The notes beneath the pieces were generated by a model. It ran no database searches. It was not told where the DNA came from and saw only the letters and a list, made by a program, of their open reading frames with translations. Below are positions 23,841 through 32,792 of a stretch of 36,597 bases of DNA, in pieces. The DNA is from Bifidobacterium breve. GTDB lineage: Bacteria > Actinomycetota > Thermoleophilia > Solirubrobacterales > Solirubrobacteraceae. The stretch spans positions 1 to 36,597 of the forward strand of contig CAMDBT010000016.1 of the NCBI GenBank assembly GCA_945889475.1, written 5' to 3'. Positions within the stretch are counted from its first letter, which is position 1. Every line of letters starts with the position of its first letter. The position numbers were made by a program, and so were the translations under genes.

Positions 23841-23978
23841 AAGTAACACGCTGCGTCTGTCTCACCTGCGAGGCTTCCAGTGTTCGCTCCGGGCGATACC
23901 CGGACTGGGGGAACTGGCGCCAACGTTTTGCGCCGCTTCCCACCTCTTTATGACCAACGCGAAGATGGCTCACTGCTA

Positions 23979-26609
23979 ATGGCCGAAGCGGCCGAACCGG
24001 TTCCTACCGGCAAAGAGATAGAGCGCGCTGAAGCGTTCACGTTGGAGAAGTTCGTCTATCCCGGCGAAGAGGTTGACGTTGCTCTGGCGCCGAGATCGCC
24101 GCGTGCTCGGGCGCTGCGGTACGCCCTTGACGAGCTAGATGCAGGCGCCAAACTGCCCTCCACGAAGTGGCGGCGCTCTTGGTCGCTGCTGCTTGGCTTG
24201 GAGCGCGTACTCAGTGAAGAGGAGCCGCATCTGGCCGACGGCACGGTGCTCAACCCGCATCAGGTTGACGCTCTCTCGGGCACGCTGGCGGCGCTCCTAG
24301 CAGCGCGGATGAAGCTCGACGACCTTGAGATTGCCGAGCCGGTCTTCGATCTTGACGACTTGCCGGTCGAGGAGATCGTGACCGACGACGAGGAGCTGGC
24401 GGCGGAGTTGGCAGCGCTCGACGAGGAGCACGCAGACGACGAAGACGACGAGGGCGACGAAGTAATCGAGGAGATCGAGGTTGAGCTTGACCCGATCGAA
24501 GCTCCGGAAGGGACCGATGAGGACATCGACGACGATGCGCTCGATGATCCCAACGCCGACAAGCGCTTCTGGTTTGAGCACGCAACCGGCGCTGGCAAGA
24601 CGGTTGCTGCAATGGGCTTCGTCGATGCCTCACGTACAGGCGGCGTCTTGATTCTGACCCACCGCAGGAACCTCGTTGACCAGTTCAACGAGGAGATTCG
24701 CACACGCGGCTACGCCGATCGCATCTCCGGTCCACTGCTCGGTGATGACGGAATCGACCTCAGCGGGCCGGTGACGGTTGAGACCTATCAGTGGTTCGTC
24801 CGCAACGCAGGCAGCATCTCGAGCGCCTACACGATCGTGATCTGCGATGAGGCGCACACCGCGCTAGGTGAGAAGACGAGCGCTGCAATCCGCGACTGGA
24901 CCGGCCCGATCTTTATTGGCATGACGGCCACCGGTGCGCTGATCGCGCGCCACGTCACCGACCTCTTCCCGACTCAAACATCGCGCTTTGATCTGGCCCA
25001 AGCGGCTCGCCGCGGAGTGATCTCGCCGCTGCGCTGCCTGCGGATCCCGCCTGGCCCTGGTGTTCGGACAATCGCCAACGTGCCGCTTCGTAAGGGCGAG
25101 GTTGACGTTGAGTTCGACCAAGAGATGCTCGCTGAGCTGCTCGACCAGACGCCCTTCAACATGGCGATCGCCGACCTCTACAAGACGCGTTTCAACGGCG
25201 TCCCGGGTGTTGTCTACACCGCTGGCGTGAGGCACGCATACAACGTCGCCGCGGCCTTTCGCGATCTCAACATCAAGGCCGAGGCCGTCTCCGGCGAGAC
25301 TCCGAAGCGTGAGCTGGCTGAAATCCTCGCCCGCTATGAGGCCGGCGATATTGATGTGCTGGTCAACGCGCAGCTGCTGGCCGAGGGTTGGAACAGCCCG
25401 CGCGCCACGGTCTGCATGCACCTTGCGCCTACAGCTTCCAAGCGGATCTATCAGCAGCGGGTCGGCCGCGTCACGCGCCGCCATCTCGGCAAGGAGGCCG
25501 GCGTCGTGGTTGATTTCGTCCATCCGGCGACGCGCCACGACGACCCTGTAGTGACGCTCCACTCGTTGCTCGACCGTGACGTTTACCGCGGCGGAGCGAT
25601 CGTCGTCGGCCCGGTCCGGCGGGGCCGTGGGCGAAGGGTTCGCGTAGAGCGCCGCGTGCTGCCGGTGACGGCGGGTGAAGCACGGCGCCACGAGGTGTTC
25701 GAGCGCGAGCTTTGGCGGATTGGCGTTGAGAACCTTGACTACGGCGAGCAGCACATGTGGGCTGCGTTGGCTGGTGCGCGCGTTGCGCCGAGCGGTTGGC
25801 GCCGAGCCCGCGCGATGCTGCAGTTTGATAGCAGCGGTGATCTCAAGCGCCGCTTCCTGCTGACTGTCGTCGAACGCAACGATCACGCGCCGCTGAGGAT
25901 CCGTGCGCTGCAGGAGATCGCTGCGCTGAAGGATCCCGAAGCCTTCGACCTGGCCGTCGAGATGATCGAACCTTGGACCAAGGACCAACGCCGTGAGGGA
26001 GCGAAGGTCTGCCTTCAGGCGCTGGCCGATAAGCGGATTGGCGGCCGCGACCAAGCGACCGGGTGGATCTGGCATCTGGCCGACTACACGCGAGAGTTGC
26101 ACGAGCAGTACGCCGTCCAGCGCTGGCCCGAGACGAAGCGACTGCTGGGGCTGCTGGTGAACTCTTCCGGCGCCGCCCACGCTCGCAATGCGCGCAAGCT
26201 GGTGCAGGCAATTCGCGAGCAGGATCGCCGCCTTCAGGTAGCAATCTTGGCCAGCGCCGTCGCCCACACACCGGAGGCCGAGGAGGTTCTGCGCGGCGCC
26301 CGCACGCGGTTGGCACGCAAGCCGGGCTCGTGCTCGCGTGAACTGCTGCGCAACTTCCCGAAGGGTAAAGCCCGCCGCAAGCGGAGCCGTCGTCGCCGCT
26401 CAGGTGCGGCGAATGGTGCTGGCGCAGGCGGGGGGCAGCAGAACGGCGTCGGTGATCGGCAGCAGAACGGCAACGGCGACGGGCAGGAGCAGCGCGAAGG
26501 CGACGGGCAGGAGCAGCGCGAAGGCGACGGGCATGAGCTGGAGGTTCAGCAGGCAGACGGAGCTGTCAGCGAGCCGCGCGCCGCGGCGGAAGATCAGGCT
26601 GCCGCCTAG
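23979..26609 (+). CDS. DEAH-type superfamily 2 helicase with acidic insertion and repetitive C-terminus
   Basis: 876 residues from ATG 23979; GTG 23880 is an in-frame alternative with a better ribosome-binding site, but the added 33 codons have weaker third-position GC. Motifs: NPHQVDAL (Q-like, 92-99), Walker A ATGAGKT (202-208), DEAH (290-293), MTAT (315-318), TAGVRHA, and QQRVGRVTR (492-500). This matches the ResIII/SSL2-type translocase core. About 80 residues (113-194), mostly Asp and Glu, interrupt the space between the Q-like motif and Walker A. After the core is an alpha-helical, HEAT-like region (about 585-800), a basic stretch (KGKARRKRSRRRRSG) and a Gln/Gly/Glu/Asp repeat tail. It probably translocates on DNA or RNA; pathway unknown. 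Its stop overlaps the birA stop. Confidence 0.85.
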   Translation: MAEAAEPVPTGKEIERAEAFTLEKFVYPGEEVDVALAPRSPRARALRYALDELDAGAKLPSTKWRRSWSLLLGLERVLSEEEPHLADGTVLNPHQVDALSGTLAALLAARMKLDDLEIAEPVFDLDDLPVEEIVTDDEELAAELAALDEEHADDEDDEGDEVIEEIEVELDPIEAPEGTDEDIDDDALDDPNADKRFWFEHATGAGKTVAAMGFVDASRTGGVLILTHRRNLVDQFNEEIRTRGYADRISGPLLGDDGIDLSGPVTVETYQWFVRNAGSISSAYTIVICDEAHTALGEKTSAAIRDWTGPIFIGMTATGALIARHVTDLFPTQTSRFDLAQAARRGVISPLRCLRIPPGPGVRTIANVPLRKGEVDVEFDQEMLAELLDQTPFNMAIADLYKTRFNGVPGVVYTAGVRHAYNVAAAFRDLNIKAEAVSGETPKRELAEILARYEAGDIDVLVNAQLLAEGWNSPRATVCMHLAPTASKRIYQQRVGRVTRRHLGKEAGVVVDFVHPATRHDDPVVTLHSLLDRDVYRGGAIVVGPVRRGRGRRVRVERRVLPVTAGEARRHEVFERELWRIGVENLDYGEQHMWAALAGARVAPSGWRRARAMLQFDSSGDLKRRFLLTVVERNDHAPLRIRALQEIAALKDPEAFDLAVEMIEPWTKDQRREGAKVCLQALADKRIGGRDQATGWIWHLADYTRELHEQYAVQRWPETKRLLGLLVNSSGAAHARNARKLVQAIREQDRRLQVAILASAVAHTPEAEEVLRGARTRLARKPGSCSRELLRNFPKGKARRKRSRRRRSGAANGAGAGGGQQNGVGDRQQNGNGDGQEQREGDGQEQREGDGHELEVQQADGAVSEPRAAAEDQAAA
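26478..26525 (+). repeat. Two perfect 24-bp tandem repeats in the helicase tail
   Basis: Two identical 24-base units (26478-26501 and 26502-26525) encode DGQEQREG twice, followed by a 12-base degenerate third copy (GACGGGCATGAG). Just upstream, CAGCAGAACGGC is repeated as well. The units are multiples of three, so copy-number change would keep the frame. It is a useful strain-typing site. Confidence 0.85.
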
Positions 26610-27322
26610 CTCGTCGCTGGGGTGAGGTGAACCTCAGCGGCGCTTAGTTCTTGCTCGCTGCCATCGGCTCGCCTAACGATCAGTGCGCCATTTGCGCTAA
26701 TCCCGCTCGCCGTTCCGCTCTCAACTAGCTCGCCAGTGGTCCAACTGATCTGCTCGCCACGAAGCGCGTCGCGCTGCTGCCAGAGCGCGAGGATTTCGTC
26801 CGCTGGCAGCGCCAACTTCTGCTCTAGCACGGCAACTAGCCGAGTCATCAGCGGGGCGCGCTCGTCGCTGCGCAGCCCCAACGTCGCCACTTGCCCACGT
26901 AGTTCGCTCGGCAGCAGCTCAACGTCGAGCGCGGCGTTGAGGCCAATCCCGACGATTGCCCAGTCTTGCTGCGGCCTCGCTTCGCAAAGGATTCCCGCAA
27001 CCTTCGCTGGTGGCTCGGCCGCGCTCGCCAACAGAACATCGTTTGGCCACTTGATCAGCGCCGTCGGTCCGCAGACTTCGGCTACAGCGACGGCAGCGAT
27101 CAACGGCAGCAGCTCCGGCGGGTTGCGCAGCAGCAGCGAGATCAAGATCGAACTGCGCCGCGGCGCAACCCACTCACGACCCTGACGGCCACGACCGCTG
27201 CTCTGCTCGTCGGCGCTGACGAGCGTCCCGTGCGGAGCCCCCGCGGCGGCCAACTCGCGCGCACGGTCGTTCGTCGAGCCAACCGAGCTGAGGTGCAGAT
27301 GCGGCGATCCGAGCTGCCTCAT
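26606..27322 (-). CDS. birA: Biotin-[acetyl-CoA carboxylase] ligase without DNA-binding domain
   Basis: 238 residues. It activates biotin with ATP and attaches it to the carboxyl carrier protein. Landmarks are SSVGSTNDRAREL, the biotinyl-AMP loop SSGRGRQGREW (41-51), catalytic Lys91 in LIKWPNDVLL, and KVAGILCEARP. There is no N-terminal helix-turn-helix, so it is a mono-functional ligase, not a repressor. A small C-terminal SH3-like domain follows (SWTTGELVESGTASGI). ATG at 27320-27322 overlaps the preceding stop by four bases. Its TAG shares bases with the convergent helicase TAG (CTAG at 26606-26609). Confidence 0.94.
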   Translation of the reverse strand: MRQLGSPHLHLSSVGSTNDRARELAAAGAPHGTLVSADEQSSGRGRQGREWVAPRRSSILISLLLRNPPELLPLIAAVAVAEVCGPTALIKWPNDVLLASAAEPPAKVAGILCEARPQQDWAIVGIGLNAALDVELLPSELRGQVATLGLRSDERAPLMTRLVAVLEQKLALPADEILALWQQRDALRGEQISWTTGELVESGTASGISANGALIVRRADGSEQELSAAEVHLTPATS

Positions 27323-28116
27323 CGGGGTGTGATGCGGACCTCATCGTCGATCTCCAAGCCAAGCACTTCGGCGGCCGAGCCGCGGTTTACGGCGACCGCC
27401 AGCGAGCGGTAGGCGTCCTCATAAACCAGTAGAGCTCCAGCCGGCACGTCAATGAAGGTGGCGACGTACGGCGCGTCATCGCCGTTGACCCGGAGCTGTT
27501 GACCGAGCCGCAGGCCGAACGCGGCCAGCTCCTCGTGCTCGACGTCGAGCGTTACGTTGCCAAACCTGTCGATCGTCAGCGCATGAGCTATCAGTTGGTC
27601 GCCTTCGGCGCGTGCCAGCGGCATCTCCAGCACAACGACCTCATCTGGGTCGAGCGGGGTGCCGCACTCGGAGAGGTGCGCCCCGGCGGCGAGATGGGCG
27701 GCGACCGGTGAGAAGATGTCGCGGCCGTGGAACGTTGTCGCAGTCGGTTCGAGCCGCTGCGGCGTGCCCGAGATGTCGACCGCTTCGACGATCCCTCCGA
27801 AGTGCGCCGTAGCGAGCGAGATCAGGCCGTTGTCGGGAGCCACGAAGACGCGGTCCTCATCGGCGGTACGGGCGGCAATCCCTCGCCGCTCGCCGCCGAC
27901 CTGCGGGTCGACTACGGCGAGGTGGACGCCGGCCGGAAAGTAGGGCAGTGAGCGGCGTAGGATCAGCGCGCCGCTCCGCACGTCGTGGCGCTCGATGCCA
28001 TGCGTCAGATCGAAGATTCGGCTCCCGGGAGCGCGCTGAGCGATCACAGCGTGGCAGACGCCGACGAACTCGTCGTCGTAGCCGTAATCGCTTAAGAAGG
28101 TGATCGGCCGCGACAT
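27319..28116 (-). CDS. SAM hydroxide adenosyltransferase (DUF62 family)
   Basis: 265 residues. The family splits S-adenosylmethionine into adenosine and methionine using an activated water. Landmarks are ITFLSDYGYDDEFVGVCHAV, FDLTHGIERHDVRSGA, VDPQVGG, VAPDNGLIS, and TFHGRDIFSPVAAHLA. The Asp-Arg-His triad is present with family spacing (Asp70, Arg77, His130). A C-terminal beta barrel domain follows (IDRFGNVTLD to end). ATG at 28114-28116. It lies between the SUMT-HemD gene, itself SAM-dependent, and birA, overlapping the latter by four bases. Confidence 0.92.
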   Translation of the reverse strand: MSRPITFLSDYGYDDEFVGVCHAVIAQRAPGSRIFDLTHGIERHDVRSGALILRRSLPYFPAGVHLAVVDPQVGGERRGIAARTADEDRVFVAPDNGLISLATAHFGGIVEAVDISGTPQRLEPTATTFHGRDIFSPVAAHLAAGAHLSECGTPLDPDEVVVLEMPLARAEGDQLIAHALTIDRFGNVTLDVEHEELAAFGLRLGQQLRVNGDDAPYVATFIDVPAGALLVYEDAYRSLAVAVNRGSAAEVLGLEIDDEVRITPR

Positions 28117-28167
28117 CGCCTAGCGCTCGGCACGTTCGATCACGGGCGGGAACTCCATCGAGCGAAC

Positions 28168-29637
28168 CTACCTTGTCGCGGCATCGGCTATCAGCGCAGC
28201 AACCAAGCCGTCAGGTGTGTGCTCGCTCGCTTCGACCGCCGCCTCGTAGCCAAGCTCGCGTAGCTGCTCGCTGGTCACCGGGCCAATCGAAATCAGTCGC
28301 GGCCCGTCGAGCGTTCCCGCTGCCTCGTGAAAGAACCTTGCCGAGGAGGCTGAGGTGAAGGTCGCGTAGTCGGCTCCCAGCGCCGCGGCGCGGGTTGCCT
28401 CGTCGAGCTGCTCGGCGACTGTGCGATAGAGCGCCAGCAGTTCAACCTCGGCGCCGCGGGCGCGCAGCCCGTCCGCCAGTACGTCGCGCGCCTCTTCAGC
28501 GCGCGCGATCAGCGCGCGCTGAACGGGAAGATCGATCAGCGCTTCGACCAGCGCTTCAGCGACTGAGCGATCGGGCACGATGTCCGCTTTGATCCCGTGC
28601 GCCAGCAGCGCCCGCGCCGTTCCCGGGCCGATCGCGGCGACCGTCAATCCGGCCAGCGCGCGCGCGTCGCCGAGCGCCGCGAAGAGCTGCTCGACACCGT
28701 TGGGGCTTGTCAGGCAGAGCAGGTCGTAGCGCTTCAGGTCCGGTATCTCAGGGTTGAGCGGCTCAATTCGGATCGCCGGTGCCTCGATCACCTCGGCGCC
28801 AAGCGCGCTTAGCCGCGCGGCCAGTGAGCTGGCCTGTGCGCGGGCACGCGTTACAGCGATCGTCTTGCCCGCCAGCGGCCGTGAGGCCTCGCGCCAGCCG
28901 ATCTGCGTGCCGAGCGCGGCAACGTCACCGATCACGGCGATCGCCGGAGCTTTGATCCCTGCTGCGTCGGCGGTGTGGGCGATCGTCGCCAGCGTGCCAA
29001 CGACCTCGCGCTGAGCCGGGAAGGTGCCGCGCTCGATCACTGCGGCAGGCTGATCGCCGGGGCGGCCGCCGTCGATCAGTGCCTCGGCGATTCGGTTGAG
29101 GCTGCGCACGCCCATGTAGAAGACGAGCGTGCCGGGGAAGGCGGCCAGCGCCAGCCAGTCGATTTGCGTTTCGGGCTTGTCTGGGTTTTCGTGACCGGTG
29201 ACGAAGGCGACAGCACTCGAGACGCCACGCTGCGTTAGCGGAATCCCAGCGTATGCCGAGGCTGCGATGCCGGCCGTTACGCCCGGGACGACCTCGACCG
29301 TGATCCCGCGCGCAAGGCAGGCGATCACCTCTTCGCCGCCGCGCCCGAAAATGAACGGGTCGCCGCCTTTTAGCCGTACGACGCTGCGGCCGGCCAAGGC
29401 GTGTTCGATCATCAGCTCGTTGGTCACCGCCTGAGGCACCTGCTCGCCGCCGCCGATCTTGCCGACGTCGATCAGCTCAGCGTCGCTGCGCACGCCGTCG
29501 AGCGCGCGTGGCCCGATCAGTTGGTCGTGCAGGATCACGTCGGCGCTGGCCAGCAGCTCGGCGCCGCGCAGCGTGATCAGGGACTCGTCGCCGGGGCCTG
29601 CGCCGACGAGGTAGACGGTCCCGGGGGCGGCGCTCAT
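28168..29637 (-). CDS. cobA-hemD: Uroporphyrinogen-III C-methyltransferase / uroporphyrinogen-III synthase fusion
   Basis: 489 residues. Residues 1-240 are SUMT (VYLVGAGPGDESLITLRG, RLKGGDPFIFGRGGEE, VVPGVTAGIAASAYAGIPLTQRG, FVTGHENPDK), which makes precorrin-2 from uroporphyrinogen III with two SAM. Residues about 250-489 are HemD (GKTIAVTRARAQASSLAARL, LTSPNGVEQLFAAL, YATFTSASSARFF), which closes the tetrapyrrole ring. The fusion hands uroporphyrinogen III to the siroheme/cobalamin branch. ATG at 29635-29637 overlaps the hemC stop (ATGA). Fifty-one bases follow before the SAM hydrolase gene. Confidence 0.95.
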   Translation of the reverse strand: MSAAPGTVYLVGAGPGDESLITLRGAELLASADVILHDQLIGPRALDGVRSDAELIDVGKIGGGEQVPQAVTNELMIEHALAGRSVVRLKGGDPFIFGRGGEEVIACLARGITVEVVPGVTAGIAASAYAGIPLTQRGVSSAVAFVTGHENPDKPETQIDWLALAAFPGTLVFYMGVRSLNRIAEALIDGGRPGDQPAAVIERGTFPAQREVVGTLATIAHTADAAGIKAPAIAVIGDVAALGTQIGWREASRPLAGKTIAVTRARAQASSLAARLSALGAEVIEAPAIRIEPLNPEIPDLKRYDLLCLTSPNGVEQLFAALGDARALAGLTVAAIGPGTARALLAHGIKADIVPDRSVAEALVEALIDLPVQRALIARAEEARDVLADGLRARGAEVELLALYRTVAEQLDEATRAAALGADYATFTSASSARFFHEAAGTLDGPRLISIGPVTSEQLRELGYEAAVEASEHTPDGLVAALIADAATR

Positions 29638-30500
29638 CGCCCCAGCACTTCGCTCGCTCCGGCGGCCAGCATCCGCTCGCCAACTTCCCGGCCAAGTGCT
29701 TCGGGCGCGAGCGTCGGGCCACTGATCGTTAGCTCGTCGCGCAGCCAGGCCGATCCGTCAGCGCGCCCGACGAAGGCGATCAGTGTCATCGCCTCGCCTT
29801 CCACAGTCGCGTGGGCGCCGACCGGCGTGTGGCAGTCGGCGTCGAGCACTGCGACCAGCGCGCGCTCGGCCGCGAGGACGCGGTGAGTCTGCGGATCATC
29901 TAGCGCCGCGGCCAGCGCGATCGCCTCCGCGTCGCCTTCCCGTGCCGTGATCGCCAGCGTTCCCTGCCCGGCTGCAGGGACCATCTGATCGAGCAACGCG
30001 CCAGCCTCGCCGAGGCGTCCAAGCCGTTCGAGGCCGGCCATCGCGATCACGATCGCGTCGTAATCGTCGCCCGCGAGCGCGGCCAAGCGCGTATCAACGT
30101 TGCCGCGCAGCGCGCTGATCTGAAGATCCTCACGCAGCGCGCGCAGCTGGGCCGAGCGACGGACTGAGCTGGTGCCAACACGCGCGCCCTCGGGCAGCGC
30201 CGCGAGCGAAGCGGCGCCGCAGAGCACGTCGAACGGGTTTGCCCGCGTCGGCGTCGCGGCGATCACGATCCCTTCGGCGAGCTTCGCCGGAAGGTCCTTC
30301 GCCGAATGAACCGCTAGCGCAACACGCCCTTCCAGCAGCGCATCGTCGAGCTCGCGCACCCACCGTTCCTTGTCGTCGCTGGCGTCGAAGCCGCGGTCGC
30401 CCGATGTTGTGATCGTCTCCAACTCAGCGCCGTCAATGGCAGCTGCGACCGTTTCGGCCTGCGCCAGCGCAAGCGCGCTGCCGCGGGTTCCAAGCTTCAC
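29634..30500 (-). CDS. hemC: Porphobilinogen deaminase (hydroxymethylbilane synthase)
   Basis: 288 residues. It links four porphobilinogens into hydroxymethylbilane. Landmarks are KLGTRGSALALAQ at the N-terminus, HSAKDLPA (catalytic Asp69), VGTSSVRRSAQLRAL, LRGNVDTRL, and Cys223 in LDADCHTPVGAH, which carries the dipyrromethane cofactor. All key residues are present; the C-terminus is slightly short for the family. GTG start at 30498-30500 overlaps the hemA stop (GTGA). Confidence 0.95.
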   Translation of the reverse strand: MKLGTRGSALALAQAETVAAAIDGAELETITTSGDRGFDASDDKERWVRELDDALLEGRVALAVHSAKDLPAKLAEGIVIAATPTRANPFDVLCGAASLAALPEGARVGTSSVRRSAQLRALREDLQISALRGNVDTRLAALAGDDYDAIVIAMAGLERLGRLGEAGALLDQMVPAAGQGTLAITAREGDAEAIALAAALDDPQTHRVLAAERALVAVLDADCHTPVGAHATVEGEAMTLIAFVGRADGSAWLRDELTISGPTLAPEALGREVGERMLAAGASEVLGR

Positions 30501-31852
30501 GACTCTCGCCGCAGCGGGCGGACCTCCGCGGCCTGGCCAAGGTCGGCCTCGGCGGCCGCGGCGCTCGGCCCAGCAGCCTCTTGGGCTACCTCGTCGAGGC
30601 CAAATAGTTCGCGCAGCACGGCGATCCGGCCATGACCGCCGCCCTGTTCCAAAGCTTTCGTTCGGATCGTCGGCTCGTGCAGCAGGCGCTGCATCACGGC
30701 GCGGGCGATCGCCTCAGCGCGAACTAGATCGGCCGAGGAAGCGCTCTCCCAGCGGCCGTCGTTTTCGGCCAGTACCTGCTCCACGATCGATGAGCCGTGC
30801 TCGCGCAGCGCGGCGATCGTCGGCGTTGCTCCCTGCTGAGCCATCCAGTCAGAGAAGCGTTGGATCTCGTCTTCGATGATCATCTCCGCTTGCTCGCGCT
30901 CAGCTTCACGGACCTGCAGGTTGCGCGCCGCCGCGCTCTGAAGATCATCCATGTTCAGCACTCGCACGCCGGGGATCTCACCGCAACTATCGTCGATGTC
31001 GCGCGGCACGGCGATGTCAATCAGCAGCAGTGCTCGGCCATCGCGGGCCTCCATCATCGTCTCAACTTCGCTGGCGCCGATGATCTGATGCGGCGACGAG
31101 GTTGATGCGACGACGATGTCGGCGGCGATCATTCGTGCCGGCAGCTCGTCGAGCGAACCAACGTCGCCGCCGTAGCGCTGAGCCAGTTCGCGCGCCCGCT
31201 CAACCCTTCGGTTGGCGACGAACATCGTCGTTACGCCCTGCTCGCTGAGTGCGCGAGCGGTCAGCTCGGCCGTTTCGCCGGCGCCGATGACGACGACGCT
31301 GCTGCCGCTGAGATCACCGACCGTCTCCTCAGCCAGCGCGACGGCGACCGACGGCACGCTGACCCGTGCCGTCCCTAGCGCGGTCTCTGTACGGACCCGC
31401 TTGCCGGCTTGGAGCGCGGCGCGGAAGAGGCGGTTCGTGAATGGCCCGGTCGTTCCGGCGGCGAGCGCGCCCTCATAGGCGCGGCGGACTTGGCCTTGAA
31501 CCTCGTTCTCGCCGACGATCATCGAATCGAGTCCTGCTGTTACGCGGAAGAGGTGGCGCGCGGCGTCGCAGTTGCGCGGCGAATAGACGATCTCAACTAG
31601 CTCGGTGGGGCGGATGTCGGCGCGTTCAGCGAGCTGGCTCAGCAGCACGCTTTCAGCGCGCGCCGAGTTGCGCGCAACAATGAAGACCTCGGTCCGGTTG
31701 CAGGTTGAGATCACGACCGCCTCGCGCAGCTCCTCGCTGGAGACCAGCTCGCGGACAAAGCGCTCAGCCTCCATCTCGCTCAGCGCTACACGCTCGCGCA
31801 GCGCCACCGGAGCGGTCTTGTGCGAGATGCCGATCGCCAGCAGTTCGGTCAT
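30497..31852 (-). CDS. hemA: Glutamyl-tRNA reductase
   Basis: 451 residues. It reduces Glu-tRNA with NADPH to glutamate-1-semialdehyde, the first committed step of C5-pathway tetrapyrrole synthesis. Landmarks are AIGISHKTAPVALRERV, catalytic Cys51 in VISTCNRTEVF, GLDSMIVGENEVQGQVR, and the NADPH motif VVVIGAGETAELTARAL, followed by SSPHQII and the C-terminal dimerisation helices. Ala/Pro-rich extension at the C-terminus (about 425-451). ATG at 31850-31852 overlaps the CcmD-like stop (ATGA). Confidence 0.96.
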   Translation of the reverse strand: MTELLAIGISHKTAPVALRERVALSEMEAERFVRELVSSEELREAVVISTCNRTEVFIVARNSARAESVLLSQLAERADIRPTELVEIVYSPRNCDAARHLFRVTAGLDSMIVGENEVQGQVRRAYEGALAAGTTGPFTNRLFRAALQAGKRVRTETALGTARVSVPSVAVALAEETVGDLSGSSVVVIGAGETAELTARALSEQGVTTMFVANRRVERARELAQRYGGDVGSLDELPARMIAADIVVASTSSPHQIIGASEVETMMEARDGRALLLIDIAVPRDIDDSCGEIPGVRVLNMDDLQSAAARNLQVREAEREQAEMIIEDEIQRFSDWMAQQGATPTIAALREHGSSIVEQVLAENDGRWESASSADLVRAEAIARAVMQRLLHEPTIRTKALEQGGGHGRIAVLRELFGLDEVAQEAAGPSAAAAEADLGQAAEVRPLRRES

Positions 31853-32040
31853 TGGCCGCTCACCTCGGCTGGGGCGTCGTCCGCTGCTCGTCGCTGCTCC
31901 TGCGCCAGCAGCTCGGCCAGCTCGCGCTCAACGCGTGCGGCGCGGATCGCCATGATCACGATGTAGATCAGCAGGATCAACACGAAGACCAGGTAAGCGG
32001 CGGCGACGTAGCCAGTGTTTGGCGGCATTGTGTTGCTCAT
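31849..32040 (-). CDS. ccmD: CcmD-like small membrane protein
   Basis: 63 residues. One membrane helix (about 11-32, YVAAAYLVFVLILLIYIVIMAI) is followed by a charged helix (RAARVERELAELLAQEQRRAADD). Size, topology and position directly after ccmC match CcmD, which helps release holo-CcmE from the CcmABC complex. The sequence match to CcmD is loose, as usual for this family, so the call rests on context. Both ends overlap neighbours by four bases. Confidence 0.75.
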   Translation of the reverse strand: MSNTMPPNTGYVAAAYLVFVLILLIYIVIMAIRAARVERELAELLAQEQRRAADDAPAEVSGQ

Positions 32041-32789
32041 TTGACAGCAATCCTTGGCGCAGCGCTGCGAGTGGCGAGCGGCTCGTCGCGCTCGCCGCTA
32101 ACGCTGCGGCGCAAGGCGCCCAGCTGCGCTCGGCTGTGCTTCGAAGCCATCTCATATTTACAGAGCGTGATGAACAGCAGCGCGACGCCGACCAGCGCGC
32201 TGTAGAAGGCGATCCGCATGTCACTTGGTAGTGAGCCGCCGGAGCTGCCGAGCACGCGCGGGTGGATCAGCGGGCTGGCGAGCCGCACGGCGATGAAGTT
32301 GACCGGCACGAAGACGCCGGCGACAACTGCAAAGACAGCCGCGTAGCGGGCCTGGCGCTGAGGGTCCTCGATTGAGAAACGCAGCGGCTGGTAGGTGCAG
32401 TAGAGCAGGAAGACAATCAGGAACGAAACAAGCGTCGGCTCATCCCAAACCCACCACTGCCCCCAGGCCGCCTTGGCCCAGATGCAGCCGGTGATCAGTG
32501 CGCCGATGCAGAAGACCAGCCCTTGATGGATCGCCGTGTAAGAGCGCAGGTCGTGGCGCGTGTCGCCGCTGCGGAGGTACTGGATCGCAAAGATGCCGCC
32601 GACGACGAAGCCTCCGAGCGTCACGATCGCCAGCGGGACATGGATGTAGAAGATTTTCTGCGAGAAGCCTTGGTCGACCTCGATCGGTGCATAAAAGAAG
32701 GCCAGCGTAAGCGACGCCGTTAGCACGATTGCCGTTGCGATCGCGTAGCCGGTCAGGCGTCTTCCGTAGAGGCTTTTTGTCGTCGGCAT
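32037..32789 (-). CDS. ccmC: Heme exporter/handling protein CcmC
   Basis: 250 residues with six membrane helices. The tryptophan-rich heme-handling motif is present as AKAAWGQWWVWDEPTL (about 104-119), with flanking conserved histidines in IFYIHVPLAIV and AIHQGL. CcmC presents heme to CcmE for cytochrome c maturation. The soluble C-terminal tail is about 30 residues. ATG at 32787-32789, three bases after the ccmB stop. CcmE, CcmF and CcmH are not in this window. Confidence 0.94.
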   Translation of the reverse strand: MPTTKSLYGRRLTGYAIATAIVLTASLTLAFFYAPIEVDQGFSQKIFYIHVPLAIVTLGGFVVGGIFAIQYLRSGDTRHDLRSYTAIHQGLVFCIGALITGCIWAKAAWGQWWVWDEPTLVSFLIVFLLYCTYQPLRFSIEDPQRQARYAAVFAVVAGVFVPVNFIAVRLASPLIHPRVLGSSGGSLPSDMRIAFYSALVGVALLFITLCKYEMASKHSRAQLGALRRSVSGERDEPLATRSAAPRIAVK

Positions 32790-32792
32790 TTC

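Noticed and set aside
24864-26267. Long open frame (467 codons) on the minus strand opposite the helicase gene
   Set aside because: It mirrors the codon pattern of the helicase; the product has no recognisable domain, and long antisense frames are expected in GC-rich DNA.
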